From contig SNVD02013163.1 in assembly GCA_013180625.2 (NCBI GenBank), forward strand, positions 1 through 64,000: a DNA stretch of 64,000 nucleotides, written 5' to 3'. Under the pieces are notes generated by a model. The model was given only the letters and a program-made list of their open reading frames with translations, did no database searches and was not told where the DNA came from. The DNA comes from Boswellia sacra (lineage: Eukaryota > Streptophyta > Magnoliopsida > Sapindales > Burseraceae). The position numbers were made by a program, and so were the translations under genes. Positions 60,806-64,000 of the stretch are shown in pieces. Numbering within the stretch: the first letter of the stretch is position 1; the number at the start of each line of letters is the position of its first letter.

Positions 60806-60989
60806 TACCTTAGATTATCCGGCCATGTACCTGTGACCCCGGAGGCAGGGCAGGGGGGTCCGTGTGCGCCCGGGAGAGATCGGGCGGGGGATGGGTCGTT
60901 ACAGAAGGCTTTCACGCCACCAGTTGCTACTAAATTCTCTGCTAATTAAGGAAAGGACCGACCTGTTCTCCTGTCCAGATGAGACTTTT

Positions 60990-61317
60990 TTAGAGGGGGG
61001 CAAGAATCATCTCCATTTGATCTTCCCCGACATCATTTCTGCGTTTGCCCGTTGCTTTTACTTCTGGTGTTATTGGCTGGACTTTTTGTAGCTCACTTTT
61101 CTCTGTTGAATTTACTTGAGGTGATTCTGGCAGCTGGTCTGTTTTTTGTTCTCCTTCATGAAAGAAGGGAATTTCCTTTAGATGGTTAACTACTATGCTC
61201 AATTCCTTCAATGCAGAATCGACTGTTTCCCTAAGCTTTTTAATTTCCTCATTTCTCCGAGGTAGTTGTTCCTTCAGTATATTTCTTTCTGCCAAAACTT
61301 GCTCATGGTCTGCAAAT
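60990..61317 (-). CDS. Terminal exon of an unrecognised coiled-coil protein
   Basis: On -, a splice-acceptor-like TTATTTGCAG ends near 61308 and opens a frame that runs without stops to TAA at about 60990. The start MAERNILKEQLPRRNEEIKK and the next 25 residues have the heptad pattern of a coiled coil. A Pro/Ser/Glu/Lys-rich tail follows and ends MEMILAPL. It is about 105 codons in the window. I see no upstream exon with confidence between 61318 and 64000. The 3' UTR would continue through 60904 and, beyond the LTR insertion, into 57397 and lower. No family is recognised; clean codon usage and the intron border argue for a host gene end. Confidence 0.5.
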
Positions 61318-62662
61318 AACTAAGAAATAAATTAAAAGGTAGCAATGTCGAATATCTGATCATTCCCACATTTCATCTTTTTAACTTCAAAGACTCAAAA
61401 TAATGGTACACAGAGATTGAATAATGATATTCCAGTCATATTTTGTTAGTCATCCAGGCTTTCATCCTTATATCACCACAGTAATAATTTTAATATTCTG
61501 CGAGCCTAACAAAACATCTAGCAGTAGATGAATATAAAATAATAATAAATGATACGATAATGTACTGAGATTGCACTACATTATCAATGGAGTTGTTCAT
61601 CTTGGATAATTCTATTATGAAATTTAAATTGATTACCATGCCTCGGTCATCTAATACAGTAACAATTAATAATATAATAATAAATTTATTCTTTTTAAAC
61701 CTTAAGCAAACCATATACCTGAAAAACATCATAATCAAGCCCCGGTAAAAAAATGCAACAATTTGAAGTTCTTATAGACATCCAATAGCCAAACATCAGC
61801 TTAAGCCACTTGTTGGAAGGGAATTGTTAAAATATCTATTCCAAGTGCTCCCAAATCCCAACAACATGTTTTTAACTTAAATATTCTAATCTCTTACTCA
61901 TATCTTGTATAGTGTATCGTGAGCTTGATTTTCTAGATACTGAACCCATCATGTCCTGTGCTATTCTTTCTCAGGATCAAGACATTGCCACCATCTTCAA
62001 ACTCTCGATTTTCTCAAATCTTAGTCATAGCATTTTCATTACAATTAAACTATCTATACATTAGCCCTTACATTTAATATGTTCCAATTTAATATAATAA
62101 AATATTATTGAGTGATCTTTACACATCGAAATAGATAAGATACGTAACAATAAATAATGGGATAATTGCGATCAACCCTGTGATTTGACTAAAATACAGA
62201 GGATCAAGTGTTTTCAAAAATAACAACCAACCTTTAACCTACTATTATTTGGTTAATTTCAACTTAAAAAAGGTAAAGTTGTTGTTTTTCGCCCACCCTA
62301 TACATTATTTCTTCAAAATTCCGAAATTTTAAATCCTAAAATTAAAATGTCTGGATTAATTTCAAGATAGCCAGTGCTGAACTCGTGTTGTTGAGTGATG
62401 GAGGCCGATGGCAGAGCAGCGATGTTGAGGGATGGTGGTGGCAGCAGAGCAGTGATGGTAGGTTTTGGTGTGGATTTAACCATATATTAATTATAATTAA
62501 AATTAATTTTCCAATATTTGGTTTAAATACTTTTAGTTATTTTCATGCGCTGTTATAAAGATAAAATGGGTATAGTATTTCCTCTGTTGTGCCAGGGGTA
62601 AGATTTTATTAAATTCAATAACAGTCAGATCGTTAAATAGAATATATTAACTACATGATCTT
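61318..62662. other. Presumed intron or intergenic DNA
   Basis: AT-rich with no clear coding signal. A donor-like CAG/GTATATG on - near 61720 could close a short upstream exon (61720-61760), unsupported by homology. GGGATAATTGCGATCAACCC at 62160 resembles a Mutator TIR start, but no partner end was found. Confidence 0.4.
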
Positions 62663-62805
62663 AGTAATTCTACACATATAATAACTCTATATAATCTAAT
62701 CTATTTAAACTTAGTAATTAATAATTGAAGATAATCGCTCATGTAATAATATCATGTGGTGGCATAATTCAGATTATATACAACAACTGTACATATAATA
62801 TTATT
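62663..62805. mobile_element. MITE remnant, family shared with 56253-56441
   Basis: The left end AGTAATTCTACACATATAAT..TATATAATCT is an imperfect inverse of the right end AGATTATATACAACAACTGTACATATAATATTATT. The left end also matches 56255-56287 directly. Confidence 0.5.
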
Positions 62806-64000
62806 GTTTAATAATTTAATTACCGTCAGAGGTTTTAACATGTTCCCTCAGTTTAGGAGATCTTACAGTAGGCATACCTTTAGACACATGCTAAAGACTT
62901 AAAAAATTATATATTACCATTTTTTCAACCATTTTTTCTGTTGAAGATTAAGACTACCATTATCATATTAGTCAAATCAAAAGGTTGATTGCATATTCCA
63001 TAAAATAATTCAATAGTTATTTATTTAATAAGATTATAATTATAGATTGATAGATAATAAATACTAAACTTTTTTTTAATAATCTAAAAAGAAAATACTT
63101 CATGCTTTTTATACAAACCCTTATGTATAAATTAATGTGTTATGAAAAGATTAAAAAAGTGAATGTTTATAAGGTAATTCATTCATAAGGATGATAATAT
63201 AATAAAAAATAAGTGATATCACGTAATTTCGTTCAAGGGTGGGAAGGGGGACTTGGCTCTCCAAGAATCAAAGATTATTGAAAAGAATCTTTAGATTATA
63301 ATGAATTTAAATATTTTCCCAAAAAAATCTATAAATAAATTTACGCATCAATTTGATTACCATAATTAGACATTCTTTTTCATAAATCACATCCAACTTT
63401 TCATTGCATATCAGGCTTTCCGATTTTTATTCATCTTATAAGCGTTACCTATAACAAATCTGTCTTCTATTTTAATTAATTTTTGTTAAAATAATTATTT
63501 TCTTTTTCAACCAATCCCTGTTCTATAATTTCTATTAAAATAGTAATTTTTTGTGGCTCCACTCCTACGAACCTTTACCTGCCCACATTTCACACACCTT
63601 CCAAAGCGTCGGTTTTCTTATTCTGATGATCATATATTGTAATTTTTAACTTTTACTACATTTTTTTTCCTTCTTTTCTCAACTTTTTACCTTTTACTTT
63701 ATATTTTGTTCTTGAATTAATAGTTTTACAGTTTTTCTATCTAATATTTATACTTTATTAAGTATAAAATTTATAAACTACAAAAAGAAGGAAAAATTAA
63801 AAAAATAGACACCTTTAGAGGCCTTAAGTGAAATTTAGATACATCTTAAAAAATTTTCATACCATAGACACTTTCTTCAAAAAACGACTAAAATGTCATT
63901 TGAAATTCAATTTATTCATAAACTCTTTATTTCCCTCTTTCCTTCACTTAATTTTTCCTATTTCTATAATCGTGTCCTATTTCCATAAACGTTTGTTGTT
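62806..64000. other. AT-rich DNA without recognisable features
   Basis: I see no gene, terminus or repeat pair. Long poly-T and TA stretches dominate. The window ends inside this stretch. Confidence 0.5.

Larger units (their letters stand above)
57398..60903 (-). mobile_element. Long solo-LTR-like element with TG..CA ends
   Basis: Begins TGACACGACCCGCCCC and ends GATGGGTCGTTACA, so the termini are inverted (TGTAACGACCC on -). It is flanked by perfect 5-bp duplications GAAGG (57393-57397 and 60904-60908). Copy A of the surrounding segment lacks it. No gag or pol, primer site or polypurine tract is present. Read on -, a TATA-like AATTATAAGAC (near 59945) precedes a GA-rich leader (59800-59935), fitting an LTR promoter. 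Such 2.5-3.5 kb LTRs occur in gypsy chromoviruses; that assignment is tentative. The last 860 bp contain two palindromes that inflate its length. Confidence 0.65.

Overview
The window is nuclear DNA from a flowering plant, most likely a eudicot. It is AT-rich and made almost entirely of transposable elements nested in one another. The marks of a plant nuclear genome are GT..AG introns, fragments of FAR1-related, PPR and CBP/p300-type (HAC) genes, Ty1/copia elements primed by initiator tRNA-Met, and CACTA, Mutator and hAT termini. I found no intact protein-coding host gene, rRNA, tRNA or CRISPR array. The only host reading frame without an internal stop is a terminal coiled-coil exon near 61.0-61.3 kb. 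Species cannot be named from the sequence.

Layout. 0-2.6 kb: right end of a CACTA element, then a broken FAR1-related (FRS/MULE-derived) 3' end carrying a Mutator MITE. 2.6-12.4 kb: a decayed Mutator-like element (MULE) with long TIRs, a mudrA-type transposase on + and a DUF1985/Ulp1 cysteine-protease pseudogene on -, the latter split by a 1.4-kb solo LTR. 12.5-16.1 kb: MITE and TIR elements in gene-free DNA. 16.5-27.2 kb: an old Sirevirus-type copia element with an extra (env-like) ORF and a solo LTR inside its RNase H region. 27.2-30.6 kb: a non-autonomous MULE containing a hAT element, then a second hAT derivative. 31.0-31.4 kb: a PPR pseudogene on -. 32.0-43.6 kb: a HAC-type histone acetyltransferase pseudogene invaded by two younger copia elements, one per strand, each with perfect 5-bp target duplications. 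45.2-45.9 kb: a probable endogenous caulimovirid capsid fragment. 46.5-56.1 kb: a second Sirevirus. 57.4-60.9 kb: a long solo-LTR-like element ending in two large palindromes. 61.0-61.3 kb: the coiled-coil exon.

Two paralogous segments tie the window together. 56.87-57.40 kb plus 60.90-60.96 kb corresponds to a sequence spread over 16.11-16.50, 29.31-29.36 and 30.80-30.92 kb. This pair gives approximate pre-insertion views for the Sirevirus/MULE/hAT cluster in one copy and for the 3.5-kb LTR in the other.

Most coding lesions look like C-to-T or G-to-A changes (CGA, CAA or TGG to stop), as expected for silenced, methylated repeats. The two copia elements in the HAC locus are the youngest, with LTR pairs differing by roughly 3% by eye. 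The Sirevirus LTRs differ by about 10% or more where compared.
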